Of a stretch of 64,000 nt of DNA, positions 46,391 to 59,400 are shown piece after piece. The DNA comes from Ampullaceana balthica. Its lineage: Eukaryota; Mollusca; Gastropoda; Lymnaeidae. The stretch lies in contig CALYLW010000126.1 in NCBI GenBank assembly GCA_944989445.1, forward strand, positions 62,001 to 126,000, in the 5' to 3' direction. Within the stretch, counting starts at the first letter, position 1. Every line of letters begins with the position of its first letter. The notes below the pieces were generated by a model. The model saw nothing but the letters and a program-made list of their open reading frames with translations, was not told where the DNA came from and did not search any database. Made by a program: the position numbers and the translations under genes.

Positions 46391-47198
46391 TAAAAAATGC
46401 TTACATAGTGGAATTAAAATTTGGCACAAATAAATACCACCAAAAAAAAACATACCCACACTACGCCGCTGCCCCAACCCCGGGGCCACAGACCGGTACC
46501 AGGCAGTGGAACAAATGGTACCGGGCCGCCAAAGGAACTTTAAATTATTTAAATGTTATTTACAATGGTGTTTTTCTCTCTGGATTGTGCGTCTTCCATA
46601 CCAGAGGCAATAGCTTGTAATTCGTTTTGGCGGCACCCCGTCATACAAACATCAATGACACATTTGCGCAGATCGGACAAAGCCTACAATCAATTTTTGC
46701 GCTCTTATGTCGGCGCTCTCTTATTGGCGCACTTATGTCGGCGCTCTTTTGTCATGTGCGCTTTTGCACCTGAAAATGAATCTCCGCATTGTATCCTTGA
46801 CAGAGAAATGTCAAGCCAAAAAATGTCTCCGGAATTAAAAAGTGTATTTATTGATGTTAGAGTTATTAACCACATCAAAGCACACGCCCTTAACTAACGC
46901 CTTTTTGAGCAGCCTTTTTGACGAAGCGCACAGATGCGTTCTTTTTGACACATAAATAACGGTAACCAGACTATTTGAATTACGAGAGCCATCGCTATAA
47001 ATATTCTTTCTCTTAGAAAAGAAGTCACTGATTGCAGTTGGTGCACGATCACCTATCTTTGCTTTCAGAAGAATTTGATCGCTACTTCCCAACCACAGAA
47101 GACCCACGAACTGGTATGGAGTGGATCCTTGAGCCATTTGTCAACAGACCAGGCGAGTCTTGCATGTCTGTGCAAGAAGAAGTTCAACTACTCGAGAT

Positions 47199-49232
47199 TA
47201 GGGTTGCCAGATGTCCGGTTTTTAACCGGACTGTCCGGTATTATCGTTATTTGTCCAGTTAAAAAATTGAAGCAATACCGGACATGCATGTGTCCGGTAT
47301 TTTCAATTTTCTTTAATTCAATACACTAGTAGGCTTTTGTAAGCAATCTTAAAAAATCTTCTGATTATAGAATCGACCGTTTGACCTAATATTACACATC
47401 AAAATTTGCAATTCGCATTGTAATAAAAAAAAACACACCCAATGTCTTTTATTATATAAATGAAGCACGTAAAGAATTAAACGTTAATCCATTCTGGCAT
47501 TACAAAAAATTTTTAAACGCCTCACAGACTGATGAACGTAATCGGATGTGCGTTGAATCTGTGAGAAGTGAACTCTGTGTGTTTTTTAATATACCATATA
47601 CCTGCACAGAATTTAAGGAGGCAATTTCTAAGAACAAAAAATTATTGAAAGCATCCAAGCCTAGTGATAAATATAAAGTCAATTAGCGTTTTATTAATTC
47701 AAAATGCTGATGATTATTGTGCAATGTAGTGACAGTATTGTATTTAGTCAAAGTCTCAAAAAGACAAAATAAGAAAGTTTGAACTTAAATAATAGTGAGG
47801 AGATGTTTAAAAGCCCCTAACATGAACAAAAATTTATTGTTTAGTGACATAATCTTGCTATCAGAGTCGCAGATTTTCAAAGCCTAATGGACCGCTTTGC
47901 CAAGTCCGCCAGCGACTTCGGTCTAACCATCAGCCTCAAAAAGACTAACGTGATGGCCCAGGATGCTGATCCACCCAACATTACCATCAATTGTTGCCAA
48001 CTTGAGGCCGAGGAACACTTTACATACCTTGGCTCCAATATCACCCACAACCTGTCCCTTGATTCCGACCTAGACATAAGGATCGGCAAGGCCTCCACAA
48101 CTCTGGCCAGGCTCTCAAAAAGAGTCTGGAACAGCAAAAAGCTGACCATCAGAACCAAAATTGCTGTGTACCGTGCATGTGTGCCAAGCACCCTCCCTTA
48201 TGCCAGTGAATCCTGGACCCTATACTCCAGACAAGAAAGGATATTGAGTGCTTTCCACATGCGCTGTCTCCGCGCATCCTGGGAATCGCGTGGGAGGACC
48301 ATGTCACCAACAATGAGGTGCTACAACAGGCAAAAATACAAAGCATGACAACTGTTCTCCGTCAGCGTCGGCTCAGATGGTTGGGACATGTGAATGTATT
48401 GGAGGATGGCAGAATCCCAAATGACATCACCTATTCTGAGCTAGCCAAAGGAAATAGGACTACAGGCCGGCCTCACCTCGTTACAAAGATGTCTGCAAGA
48501 GAGACATAAAAGCTATTGGCATCGACATAAATAGTTTGGAGGAACTCGCTGGGGACAGGTACAGATGGAGACAGGCGTTGACTGCCTGGCTAGAAGCAGG
48601 AGAAAGAAACCTGCAACAGGTCGCAGACGTAATTTGCCTTAAGAGGAAAAGGAGATCAAATCAGCCAAACACAAATACTACCTTTCAGTGTCAGAAGTGC
48701 AGCAAAGGCTGCCATTTGCGAGTGGGCTTGTACAGCCACAGCAGAAGCTGCAAAGCCATGCGCGCAAATTCCACAGGAGCACAGAAAATTCCGTCGTCTT
48801 ACGAGACATAAGGAAGCCAACAATCTTGCTATATTTTGATATTTGCAATACTGTAATTTTCTCCAGAAAACATGACATAAGCAGACATATTACCAGACAG
48901 AAGAAAACAATTGTATTATTTTATTATATTATTGCATTTATAATCATGCCATATTTTGAAAATATAATAAAGCAAGGATGTTTAATGAGATTCCGATCTT
49001 ATTCTATAGACTATTTAATATACGAATGTTGCAACGCATCATTATCTTGATTTGATCATATGAATATTAATGACATTTACAGACTATAGCACTTTTTGAA
49101 TTCACACAGTTCACTAAACCTATTCAATGATCCCCAAACCGCAAATTATTAATGTTGATATTTTGGCTTTTTGTGCCATCGACAGTCAACACTAGTTTCC
49201 GGTATTTTTGAGACAGCCATCTGGCAACCCTA
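47199..49232 (+). mobile_element. Nested hAT-type element with TAGGGTTGCCAGATG ends and 8-bp target duplication
   Basis: A 15-bp TAGGGTTGCCAGATG is inverted at the two ends. CTCGAGAT flanks both sides (47191-47198 and 49233-49240), which with a TAGGG start fits hAT. TCCGGT/ACCGGA subterminal repeats follow. A coding-like stretch with no stop (about 47440-47686, NEARKELNVNPFWHYKKFLN then further residues) ends in TAG and has no assigned family. A LINE fragment lies within it. Confidence 0.78.
47880..48810 (+). mobile_element. LINE fragment, C-terminal half of ORF2 with zinc-finger-like tail
   Basis: FGLTISLKKTNVM and EHFTYLGSNI follow the RT catalytic site in this LINE group. PYASESWTLYSRQERIL, then LRWLGHVNVLEDGRIPNDI, and finally C-KC-KG-H-RVGLYSH follow in order, spread over three frames. 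It is the same group as 50157-52680. Confidence 0.8.
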
Positions 49233-49657
49233 CTCGAGATTGCAATTGACAGCAGCCTTAAAACTACTTTCGAGAAAACTAACTTTTCCAGAATAAAGTC
49301 ACGGCGGAATAGCAATTAAATCCCAATTGCAATTTTCGACATCTTATCTGTGTGAATCGGGGTTTCTGCAGTGACAACAACCAAAACAAAACAACGGAAT
49401 AAACTGGACATAAGCAGCACACTTCGGGTGTCATTGTTTCTTATTACCACCAGATTGAACCGTCTCGTTGCAGAGAAACAAACTAAGGGTTCTCATTGAT
49501 TTAACGTTCTAGCAATTTAAAATATTAAACCATTTTAAATTCATTTTTGGTGTGATTATATTTTATTTTTTAAGGCATGTTTAAGTACAATTACATTTAA
49601 ACTATAAAATCTAAACAAAACAAAATACCTGAATGAACAATCAACAAAACGTTAGGC

Positions 49658-49867
49658 CAGTAATGGCGAATCTATGGCACGCGTGCCACAGTCGGCACGC
49701 AGAGCCTCATGGGCCGGCACGCGACTAAAATAATACTTCCTTCATCAAATCAGCCCAGCCAAACACCAAGTGTCGGGTTTCATTGGAGTGTTGGCACTTT
49801 GCTGTATAAATAATTGGGTTTTGTTTGAATTTCGGGCTCGTGACCCCAAAAATTTTCGACATCACTG
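49658..49867. mobile_element. 210-bp hAT-type MITE (CAGTAATGGCGAATC ends)
   Basis: The left end CAGTAATGGCGAATCTATGG, with a GGCACGCGTGCCAC inner palindrome, and the right end ...TTCGACATCACTG are inverted. The flanks CGTTAGGC (49650-49657) and CCTTAGGC (49868-49875) match at 7 of 8 bases. A related terminus, CATCACTG on the plus strand, is at about 57305-57377. Confidence 0.65.
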
Positions 49868-50150
49868 CCTTAGGCTCTATAAAAAGAAACTTTTACAGAA
49901 TTAATAAGAATATAAGACAACTAAAATGCTACCTCACTTTGGTGAGGCCTTTACTAGACTATGCATTTTCAGTATGGGACCCATTTTTACACCAAAGAAA
50001 ACATTGATAAACTGGAACAAATTCAGAAAAGAGCTGCCAGATTCATTGCTGGAGAATTTTCAAAACCGACAAGAATAACACAATTAGTTAAATCATTGAA
50101 TTTAAACCTTGGAACACTAGAGCATAGAAGAACAAAGTAGTAATAATACA
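49868..50150 (+). mobile_element. LINE family A fragment
   Basis: The plus strand reads LGSIKRNFYRINKNIRQLKC, then LTLVRPLLDYAFSVWDP. After a frameshift it reads IDKLEQIQKRAARFIAGEFS and SLNLNLGTLEHRRTK. It is cut by the LINE that begins at about 50157. Confidence 0.8.
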
Positions 50151-50156
50151 TAATAA

Positions 50157-51631
50157 ATAATCGCCAGAATTCTCCTAAATCGCCTAAATGCTCACCTAGA
50201 TCAGGGTCTTTTACCAGAAAGCCAATGTGGTTTCCGGAAAGAACGTGGGACCATTGACATGATTTTTGCAGCAAGCTAATTGCAGGAAAAGAGTCAAGAG
50301 CAGAATATGGACCTATTTTCCATTTACATAGACCTTACGAAAGCCTTTGACACAGTCTGCAGAGAGGGCCTATGGAGGATTATGGCCAAATATGGGTGTC
50401 CAAATAAGTATATAGCCATTGTAAGGCAATTTCATGATGGCATGCAGGTTCGAGTTCAGGACAACGGAGAGGTCTCTAAACCATTCCCTGTCACAAATGG
50501 CGTTAAGCAAGGCTGTGTTCTGGCCCCAACATTGTTCAGCCTCATGTTCTCAGCCATGCTTACAGAGGCCTTCAGGAATAGCAATATAGGCATGGACTTT
50601 AGTTATCGCACTGATGGTCGTCTGTTCAACCTCAGGAGGCTTAAAGCTAAGACAAAGGTCAAATCTGACAGCATCCTGGACCTTCTCTTTGCTGATGATT
50701 GTGCCCTTAACGGGGGCTCTGAAGCACAACTGCAACTAAGTGCTGATAAATTTTCCAGTGCGTGCTCTAACTTTGGGCTCACCATCAGCACAAAGAAGAC
50801 AGAAGTGTTATATCAGCCAGCCCCGGGCAAATCCTATACTGAGCCTAACATATTCATCAACGGCAACAAAATCAACACAGTGAGCCGCTTTACCTACCTT
50901 GGCAGCACACTGTCCCAGAAGGCCAATATTGATGACGAGGTGAACTCGAGAATCTCAAAGGCCAGCGCAGCATTCGGTAGATTGCATGACAGTGTCTGGA
51001 ACAGAAGGGGAATCAGCATCAAAACAAAACTAAAAGTAAACAGAGCTGCAGTGCTCCCCACCTTATTATATGCATGTGAAACTTGGACTGTATACCAACG
51101 CCATGCGAGGTTGCTGAAACACTTCCACACCAAAAGCCTTAGAAAAATTCTCAATGTAAAATGGCAGGAAAAAGTTCCAGACACCGAAATATTAGCCAGG
51201 TCAGGACCCAGCATCCACCCTAGCCTCATGCAAAGCCAACTACGCTGGGCGGGGCATCTAGTGCGCGTGCCCGACCATCGCCTCCCCAAGAGGCTCTTCT
51301 ACGGTGAGCTTACAGAAGGGCATAGAGCACGCGGAGGTCCACGTAAGCGCTACAAGGATTCGCTTAAAACTGCTCTGAAGGCCTTCGACATCGGACACGA
51401 TTCCTGGAAAGCAGCAGCCAGTAACCGAGCCCACTGGCGCTCTATGAAGGGGAATGGCGCAGCTGTCTGTGAAGCTAATAGACAACAGGCTGCCAAGTTA
51501 AAACGTCAAGCCAGAAAGGAAATTATCCAAAACCCTCCTGAAGGGATCGCATCCATCTCTTGTCCGACATGTGGACGCCTTTTTCGTGCCAAAATAGGAT
51601 TAATAAGCCACCAGAAGACACATGTGGCGGC
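50157..51631 (+). mobile_element. Zinc-finger-tailed LINE, 5'-truncated, one in-frame stop, interrupted by an hAT
   Basis: The frame runs from the RT fingers (SQCGFRKERGTIDMIF) through IYIDLTKAFDTV, GVKQGCVLAPTLF, the catalytic FADDCAL, TISTKKTEV, RFTYLGSTL, YACETWTVY and LRWAGHLVRV. It ends in a C2H2-like CPTCGRLF, then H-K-H tail. A TAA at 50277-50279 replaces a sense codon. After the hAT insertion at 51632-52662, the frame resumes at 52663 and stops at TGA 52678-52680. About 500 codons are preserved, so this is a recent copy, but it lacks the endonuclease half. Confidence 0.9.
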
Positions 51632-52662
51632 CAGTGGCGTAACAACGAGTTGGCATCGGGGCATTTGCCAAGGGCGCCAGCTCAAAAGGGCGCCACTAAA
51701 TCTCTAATTTTTAAATTTGTATTTAAATCAATTCAGTCGGACCTCTCTAAGTCGAACTCCAAAGGACCCAAAAAATAAATTCGACTTAAGGAGTTTTTGA
51801 GTTAGGGAAAATGGCGTAATAGGCGCCGATTAATCAAGGACAATGTAGATATTGAGAGGTGGGGGGAACAGCCATACCGGCTAGTAGGTTTGACAGGAAA
51901 GCGAGGCGGTATCTATGTTTCATATGAAAGGAAGCCAACTTGCTTTGACATGCCGACACAATCCCGTGAGAGGAGACACCTTCCCTCCACTCCCACACTT
52001 TACCCCCTCCACAGTGAGATGGGGGGGAGTAAGAATTTTCTTTCCTTTCAAGCCTTCTAGCCGCCATGACTGTTCCTCCCCCCTCTCAATATCAACATTG
52101 TCCTTGATTAATCTGCGCTTATTACGCCAGTTTCCCTAACTCGAAAAATCCGTAAGTCGAATTGTTTCCCCCTTGAGTTCGACTTAGAGAGGTCCGACTG
52201 TATTAGCAACACGCCAATACGCAAGCTAACAGAAGTGCTGAGCTGTAGTCGGTGGAGTGTTACTTGAATTTACTTTTAATAGTGAGTTTCTATCGTTATG
52301 TATGAGATAATGAGTATGACACATTGACACTTTTGTTTTTATTTATAATACACGTTACCTAAAGATGTGCTGTATACTTTATTAAGGCAACAATATCCCG
52401 TTTTATTCACCAATTTATTTGGTATTATTTAGAAAATAATAAACTGCAAATTAGTAAAACATTGTTCCTGTCTAATGCATTTTTTATATTCACGTTGTAT
52501 GACTGTCACTGTCAGACTACGTAATTATTGTCATAAATAAAATAAAAGAAATTCAATTACTTTTTCTAACAAATGAAAAAATCGCAAAGCTGAAACTTGT
52601 CAATTTATCAGGGCGCCAAAAATAAATTAGCAAAGGGCGCCAAAAACCTAGTTACGCCTCTG
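51632..52662. mobile_element. hAT-type element inserted in the LINE, perfect 8-bp target duplication
   Basis: It starts CAGTGGCGTAACAACG and ends CTAGTTACGCCTCTG. GTGGCGGC occurs at 51624-51631 and 52663-52670. GGGCGCC repeats lie just inside both ends. There is no transposase, so it is non-autonomous. A pogo-like MITE sits inside. Confidence 0.85.
51734..52200. mobile_element. Pogo/Tigger-like MITE nested in the hAT element
   Basis: The ends CAGTCGGACCTCTCTAAGTC (left) and its complement at 52181-52200 are near-perfect over 26 bp. TA follows the right end, while the left TA has mutated. Inner sequences are partly self-complementary. Confidence 0.8.
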
Positions 52663-52774
52663 GTGGCGGCCCAGCAAATATGATGAGAGTGGTCATTGTC
52701 GACCATGACGGACGAACAACAATACATAAGGCAATTAATTCTAACTTGGAAATACAACACAAAGATAACTTAAT

Positions 52775-52925
52775 ACAATAGAGATTTTAAAAAAAAACTT
52801 TTCTTATTGCGTATGCAAGACAAAACACATGCAAATTCTTGTTCTTCCCGTCCAGAATTCGGACGTGAAATGGGTTGCATGAAGTAAGAAGAAATCATGA
52901 AAACCAACACTGCGTATTATATGAA
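52775..52925 (+). mobile_element. LINE family A 3' remnant
   Basis: Weakly conserved ORF2 end. The phrase TTCTTCCCGTCCAGAATTCG matches the FFPSGIR-coding segment of the family. Confidence 0.6.
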
Positions 52926-53379
52926 CATTCTTTTAGTTATGTCTCGTAAAATAAAGGATTTATAGTCAAAAACATTTTTTACGGGTTTTTATAATCTTAA
53001 TGTATTTTTTACACTAGGGGACATCATTGACTCCACCCCTCCACCCCCAACCACAAACATATTATCAAATTAAAATACGTACAAAATTAGCTATTGACGA
53101 AGTTAATTTTTAAAAAAATTTACACAAAAATGTTATAAGTCTGCCGCAATGCCCACCCACTAACCACTTTATTAAACTGATTCGAGTTAAATTCACACTA
53201 TCTCTATAATAACTTTATTGTTATTGATTAATTTTAAATAAAGCAATGTTTATTGTGGTATTGCGTATACGTCAAGATTACTATGAAAGCAATAAACTAA
53301 AAAATAAAGCTAGTGTTTGCCATACTCCAATGATAGTCGCGATGGCTAAATTGATTTCGTGACATGTATTCTTCTTGTA
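52926..53379. other. Upstream region of RPS24
   Basis: No gene was found. It should contain the RPS24 promoter, but no TATA box is convincing just before the TOP start. Confidence 0.35.
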
Positions 53380-53392
53380 CTTCCTTTTCCGG
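53380..53392 (+). promoter_or_regulatory. TOP-type pyrimidine start of the RPS24 mRNA
   Basis: The tract CTTCCTTTTCC lies about 25-35 bp before the start codon, which fits the 5' terminal oligopyrimidine motif of ribosomal protein mRNAs. The sequence TATCGCC further on resembles the ATCGCC leader of the mammalian gene. The precise start base is inferred. Confidence 0.6.
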
Positions 53393-53412
53393 TTGTATCG
53401 CCTATAGTAATC

Positions 53413-56400
53413 ATGGTAGGAATTAAATTGTTAATTTATATCCTGAAAATCTCTTTAGTCTTTAAAAATTATAAAGCCGTTTTGTCTCTAAACATGATAT
53501 CCTTAGATTAATTAACTCCTTTATCTTAAAACAAAACAAATAAATTTTCAAATTTGTAAGCCTATCAAACCTATATCCCAGTTATCGAAAACAGTTTTTA
53601 GGTTGTTTATCGATAGTAAAAAAAACATGGATTTTGAGTCCATTTACATTACAACAGCATTTCCCCTCTCTTCCTTTGACTTTTCAGTTATTATTTATAA
53701 TTTAATATAAATCACATTTGCTCGAGTGTGAAGTAGTATGCTGTGTGAATGCTATTAACAATCTGGCCTCAAAGAGACTGATATTTGATTTTCTTGACTA
53801 GGACTAGTTAGAAGTGCAATTTTAAGAACAGTACAGTAAAGCAAATTTTAGACTAGACACTAGTCCTAGTCTTTTGCCTTTGCTTTTCCCGGTGGTAACT
53901 GGTGACCTCTTATGTAATATTTCATAGCCATGGCTCATAACTTAGTCATAACAGTTTCAATGCAACTGCAAGGAGAATACTTGTTTGTTTTGTCTTTGTT
54001 GCCAGCTTTTGTTGTCATTAACTTTTATAAAAGAAATTAAGTTGCTGTATAAACTGTATTTTAAATTAATAAATATTAGTAGGATTTAGTCTTAAGGCAG
54101 GCTCATTTTAAGTATGCCTATACTATAGTCTATAGTATCTTTAGTCACTTTAGTGTTTTTGGCCTTTTCCTATTGTGGTACTATAATACTATATTAATTC
54201 GTAGTGTTAACTTGCACGGTATCATACCGTGTAAGTTATTTTTGTTCTAACTTGCACGGTATCATACCGTGTAAGTTATTTTTTTCCTAAGTTACACGGT
54301 ATTTGCGCATGCGCAGAGACGGTTTTGTAGTCACTTATTTATAATTTTTTAAAAGTTACAAAAAGTACAGAACTTCCATGGTCTCATGATTGAGAGTTGG
54401 ACTAGAGAAAGTAATGCAGAAGAACAGGCATGGGTTCGACTTTCGGTTGAGACAAATATTTTTTCTTTTTTTTACAATTCTTAAATTCTTATAATTACGA
54501 TTAAATTAGATCTTTTACTTTTAGGGTCAGGGTTAGAGTTAGTTGTCTATTTTTTACACTAAAATAGAAAAACAAAAATATGGAAATCAATTAAAAATTC
54601 TTATTATAATTACTATTAAATGAGATCTTTTAGTTTTAGGATTTTTTTAGGGTCAAGGTTAGGGTTAGTTGTCTATTTTTTTACATTAAAATTGAAAAAC
54701 AAATACAGTAATACATGGACTTACACTAATTAAATCAATTTAACATTCTTATAATTACAATTATATTGTAATTATTAGTTTTAGGGTCAGGTTTAGGTTT
54801 AGTTGTGTATTTTTTACATTAAAACATTACCGTACCGTGCAAGTTATTTTTTTACTAACTTACACGGTATCATACCGTGCAAGTTATTTTTTTACTAACT
54901 TACACGGTATCATACCGTGCAAGTTAACGGCACCATATTAATTAGGCTATTAATTAATATTATTAATATTTATTATAAATTATATAATATATCGTATGAC
55001 CGTATGAGTATGTAACTTCAAGTTAATTCTTTCAACAAAAACAGCCCACTACTGCACTAAAACTAATGTAACCTTTTTATTATCATTCATTAAGAATTAA
55101 GTCAAGCAAAGCAATCATATTTTCATTATCATCATCATGGGCATGGGTAATCCCTTATTTCAGCGCATTTTATGTTTCAATTTCAAGTCATCAAAAATTC
55201 ATTTTTTTCAAACTTACTTCATTAATTATTGTTATGAAATCTATTGTAATTAAAACATTATTTTTTGTTGAAATAAAATTACTATCTTACGATTTGTATG
55301 AAATTTTTAAAAATATATTTCACTATCTTCTGTGACTAAAGGCGCCATTTTTGTTGTTAGAAGTCTGCTTTTAAAAACCTTTTTCTAAGTTAGAAAACCC
55401 CTTTAAACTCGACAAAACACACGAATAACTAATTGTAAAGCATTAGGCATTAGGCTAAATACTTTTTTATCTTTGATTTAAGTGTTTAAATTAGTAAAAT
55501 TAAATTATTTATTTATTTTGTTCTAAAAATTTAAAATGCGCTGAAATAAGGTATTACCATGATCAGTGATGATCATGTTGGTCTATTTTTAATATTAAGG
55601 CTTTTTAGTAGTTTTTTAGTAAAAAAAAGTTCACAATATTCACATTTTAATGAGGAGAGCAATATGTGTACTTGTTATTCATGGCACTATTGTCTATTTT
55701 TAATAGTATGAAGTAAGACACAAGACCTTATTCTGAATTTTTTAAAATCCCTCTTGATTTTAATGATAATTCATACTTACTCTTGGGCCATGATTTTCTT
55801 GAAAGGTGAAAAGCACCAAGATCTGTGTCAGCAGTTAGAAAGCTTGCAACTTACAACACTTGACATACCTACAGTAATTAATAAAATAAAATACATTGTT
55901 GAAAGACAATCCATATCATCACTTAATAGTTTACATTTTCAAAGGGGTTGGATTAGACGTATTAGTATTGATTTTGTCAGTCCTTTAAATGTAAAGGCAA
56001 AGGAGTTTGAACTGACAGAAGAGTCTTGTAAATATGTTTGGTAGTAGTTAGTAGGGATAAGCCTACAGAGTTTCCCTACACTTAAAAGTCTAAGAAAATT
56101 AGTGAACCTTTGACTTTGATAGACTTGTTAATATTTAGGCCCTATTGATGATTGATTGAAGCACCAAGGACATAGTATCTTTGTTTTTTGTTGATTAAGT
56201 TAAATTTAGTGCTAGTCATTATTAATGAAGCTTTCGATTGCCAAACTATACTGTGCCTTTATTTCTTTACAGGCTGATATTGCCACCATTAGAACTCGAA
56301 AGTTCATGACGAACAGATTGCTATGCAGAAAACAGATGGTAAAGTAACACGTTAAAATGTTAATTTTAGAGATCTTTTTTATTCATATTCTGTAACCAAA

Positions 56401-59400
56401 AAATTTGTTCTGCTATGCAAGAAATAGGAGGAAAATCCTTTTTGTTTACGTATGCACGTTAAAATAATAATATGAGGGAAAAGTATGTAAGTAATAAAAA
56501 ATATAAATTAATAATAAATTGGAGATAAAAGAAATGAGATATTTTCTTAAATTTTAATCGAATTGTCATCGATCAAATTAATTTTCATCGATTAAAACTA
56601 TGATAATGGCGAACCTTTTGGTGCCCTACGCCCATTTTTGAGGGTTCAAGACTGGAGTATAGAAAGGCACACAATTTAAACATTAAATAGTAAGACATTT
56701 GATTTTACGAATCAACCATTTATGGCTGCAGATTGAAATATGTACATGGGACAACAGTAACAGTTAACCAAAACATCTTTGTTAAATGTCTATTTTTAGA
56801 TTTCATATGCTCCTTTTCAGCTTTATTGGGCTTGTTTTAGTTGAGCTCATGTGCGTAGGCTTGGTTTTTGTATTAAGCTTTCGTGTTTTGCTATATTATC
56901 GAATTGCAGGTTTTTACATCATATTTGTAGTCTAAGACATTCAATTAGTTATTCATAGGTTACATTAAAGTGCTTAGATTTGAAAACTTGAATCTATTTA
57001 ACAATGAAAGGATTAAAACTCACCGACAGTCGGCAATAAATTTGAATTGGTTTGTCAAACATTAGCCGCTTGAACTTTTGCTTATTTTTTGCTATGTAAC
57101 AAGTAATATGATTTGCCCAAAAATATTGCAACATACATAGGGTCAATGAATATTTATGGCGATATATGAAAATGTTATATCTTATGCCAGTGACATTATG
57201 CGATAAGTAAGTGAATGAAACGTCAAAAAAAGACTAAAACACCTATTTAAAATACATAATACATAGTATCATTTTGTTGTGATTATTAAGGAAATAATAT
57301 TTTAGTTTAGACGCATGCCACCGGGTGAGGCTCTGCGTGCTGCCTGTGGCACACGTGCCATAGGTTCGTCATCACTGGTGGCCTATAGGTTATCTGGAGA
57401 ATCGCTAAGCTTTCGTTAAATACTATAATTATTTTTAAAAATTATCTGCCTACATTTGACTCTGAATAACTTTTTATAGAATAAAATCTAACTCCTTTTT
57501 TGTCAATCTCTGCACTTTTCAATGTATCTTGTTTTAACATTGGAGATTAAAAAAGGAAATTTAAAAAGTTAGATTTTTTAAAAAGTCATCAGATTTTTTT
57601 TTAAAGAAAGAAAGATAATTTTTTAAATTAAAATTTTGCAGGTGGTTGATGTCCTACACCCTGGTCGTGCAACTCTTCCCAAAACAGAAGTAAGGGAGAA
57701 ATTGGCAAAAATCTACAAAGTCACAGCCGATGTCGTCTTTTGCTTTGGTTTCCGTACACACTTTGGTGGTGGCAAAACAACTGGGTTTGCTTTGATCTAT
57801 GATAATCTTGACAAGGCTAAAAAGTTTGAACCCAAATACAGACAAGCTAGGGTAGGTTTTTCATCTTTACAATCTGAAATATGGTAATGAGTTACCATAA
57901 TGAAATTTTTTAATAAGAACATATCTACATTGACAATAGATACAGACAAAATAATTTAAAAATTGACTTTTGTAAAAAGTTAATTTTTATGGTATTAGAA
58001 AATTGCTCAAATGCCTGAAGTGCTAGCCTTCTAATCTGATGGTAGTTCAAGTCCAAACCACACAGAAAACAAAATTTGTATAACCTCCAAGCGTATCTAA
58101 GAATTAATACATAACTTCATATTCATAGCCCTTGTTTTCATAGATTGTGTCTTGTTTTCAGCTAGTTATGATCTTGATTGCAAGATATTTATATAAAACT
58201 TACAAGTAGAAATTTCTTATAATATTTGTTAAAAATCATTTTTGTGTAATGGTCCAAAAAATATTTGATCCCTTTTGGAATGCATGTAGGCTAAAACTAA
58301 ATGTGAATTTTAATAAAATAGCAAGAAAAGAATTTATTTATTTTAATGTCTTTTTTTATGTCAACTTGTGATTTATAAAGTTTCTAACAATTATCCTGAA
58401 AGATGTTCATTGTCTATACAACCAAAGATCTTGAACTCATATTTTTTATTTTAGCCACGTGTTTAGAAATTACCATTTGTATTCAATTAAATTTTTATAA
58501 ACCTTTCTTTTTTAAGCACGGACTTTTAGAGATTAAAAGAACAGGCCGAAAGCAAAGAAAAGAGAGAAAGAACAGACAAAAGAAAGTACGAGGAACTGCA
58601 AAGACAAAAGTTGGTGCATCTAAAGATAAGAAGGTAAATATTTAACGAGTTATTGGTTCTTTTGCTGTGTATTTAACTCAATAGCTCCTAAAGGGTTACT
58701 TTCGCATCTACTTCATATTCTGGACAAAAGGGAGGCAACTTTGTTAAGCTTTTGATTCCATTAGAAAAATTATTTTATTTTCTAAAGATATTCGTTTATT
58801 TAAAAAAATAAAATGATTAATGCATCAGAAAATGAATTAAGTTTAATAATAATATAACATGCACTGCGAAATAATGACGATTAAAGACCGATAACGCGAA
58901 TTTATATAGACGGGTCAAACTAATTCACACATGGATCAAAAGTGGAACAAGATGAAAACATCTGGTAATTTTTAATTGAAATCTCGTAGCATCACACAAT
59001 AGCCGGAAGTCTTGAGGAAAGGGATATTTCGATGCTATTTTTAACTAAAAATGCGAGAGTGAGTTGCTAGGCGAACAGGCGCATTTGGTCGCATCCATAA
59101 GGACGCATTTAGTCGCATCAGGAGCTAATGAGTTAAAATTGAATTTATTTAAAACTATCCTGAATCCACAATATTTTTTTTTAAATTTAATAATTCCAGA
59201 CAGTTCTCACCAAGTATGTCAATAGGGGTTTTGGTGTATGCATTCCCTGGCCTTTTATTTAATAAAGACAAAAACCTTTTCCTTTGAAAGGTCACTTGTT
59301 TTAAAATTAGTATTTTTAAAGATTTATAAATAATAATTGTACACTACAAACAGGGTGTGGCCTATGTAAACGTCGGTTGATGAAAACCCAGAAAAGAATT

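Larger units (their letters stand above)
46465..49657 (+). mobile_element. Second hAT copy (same family as 26266-28658), disrupted
   Basis: The left part carries the CAACCCCGGGGCCACAGACC and GGTACCGGGCCGCC terminal sequence. Near 46775-46900 is the block ENESPHCILDREM, SPELKSVFIDVRVINHIKAH, which parallels 27560-27700. Near 47040-47190 is LLSEEFDRYFPTTEDPRTGM, then W-LEPFVNRPGES. The sequence resumes at 49241 after a nested insertion and runs to about 49650, where the right end is lost at a small MITE. Confidence 0.75.

Noticed and set aside
54640..54680. Telomere-like GGGTTAGGGTTAG text
   Set aside because: Only about two units occur, embedded in a repeated MITE module that varies from copy to copy. 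It is not an interstitial telomere array.
55754..56044. 96-codon plus-strand frame in RPS24 intron 1
   Set aside because: It has no recognisable domain, no splice-supported partner and sits in AT-rich intron. It was not called as a gene.
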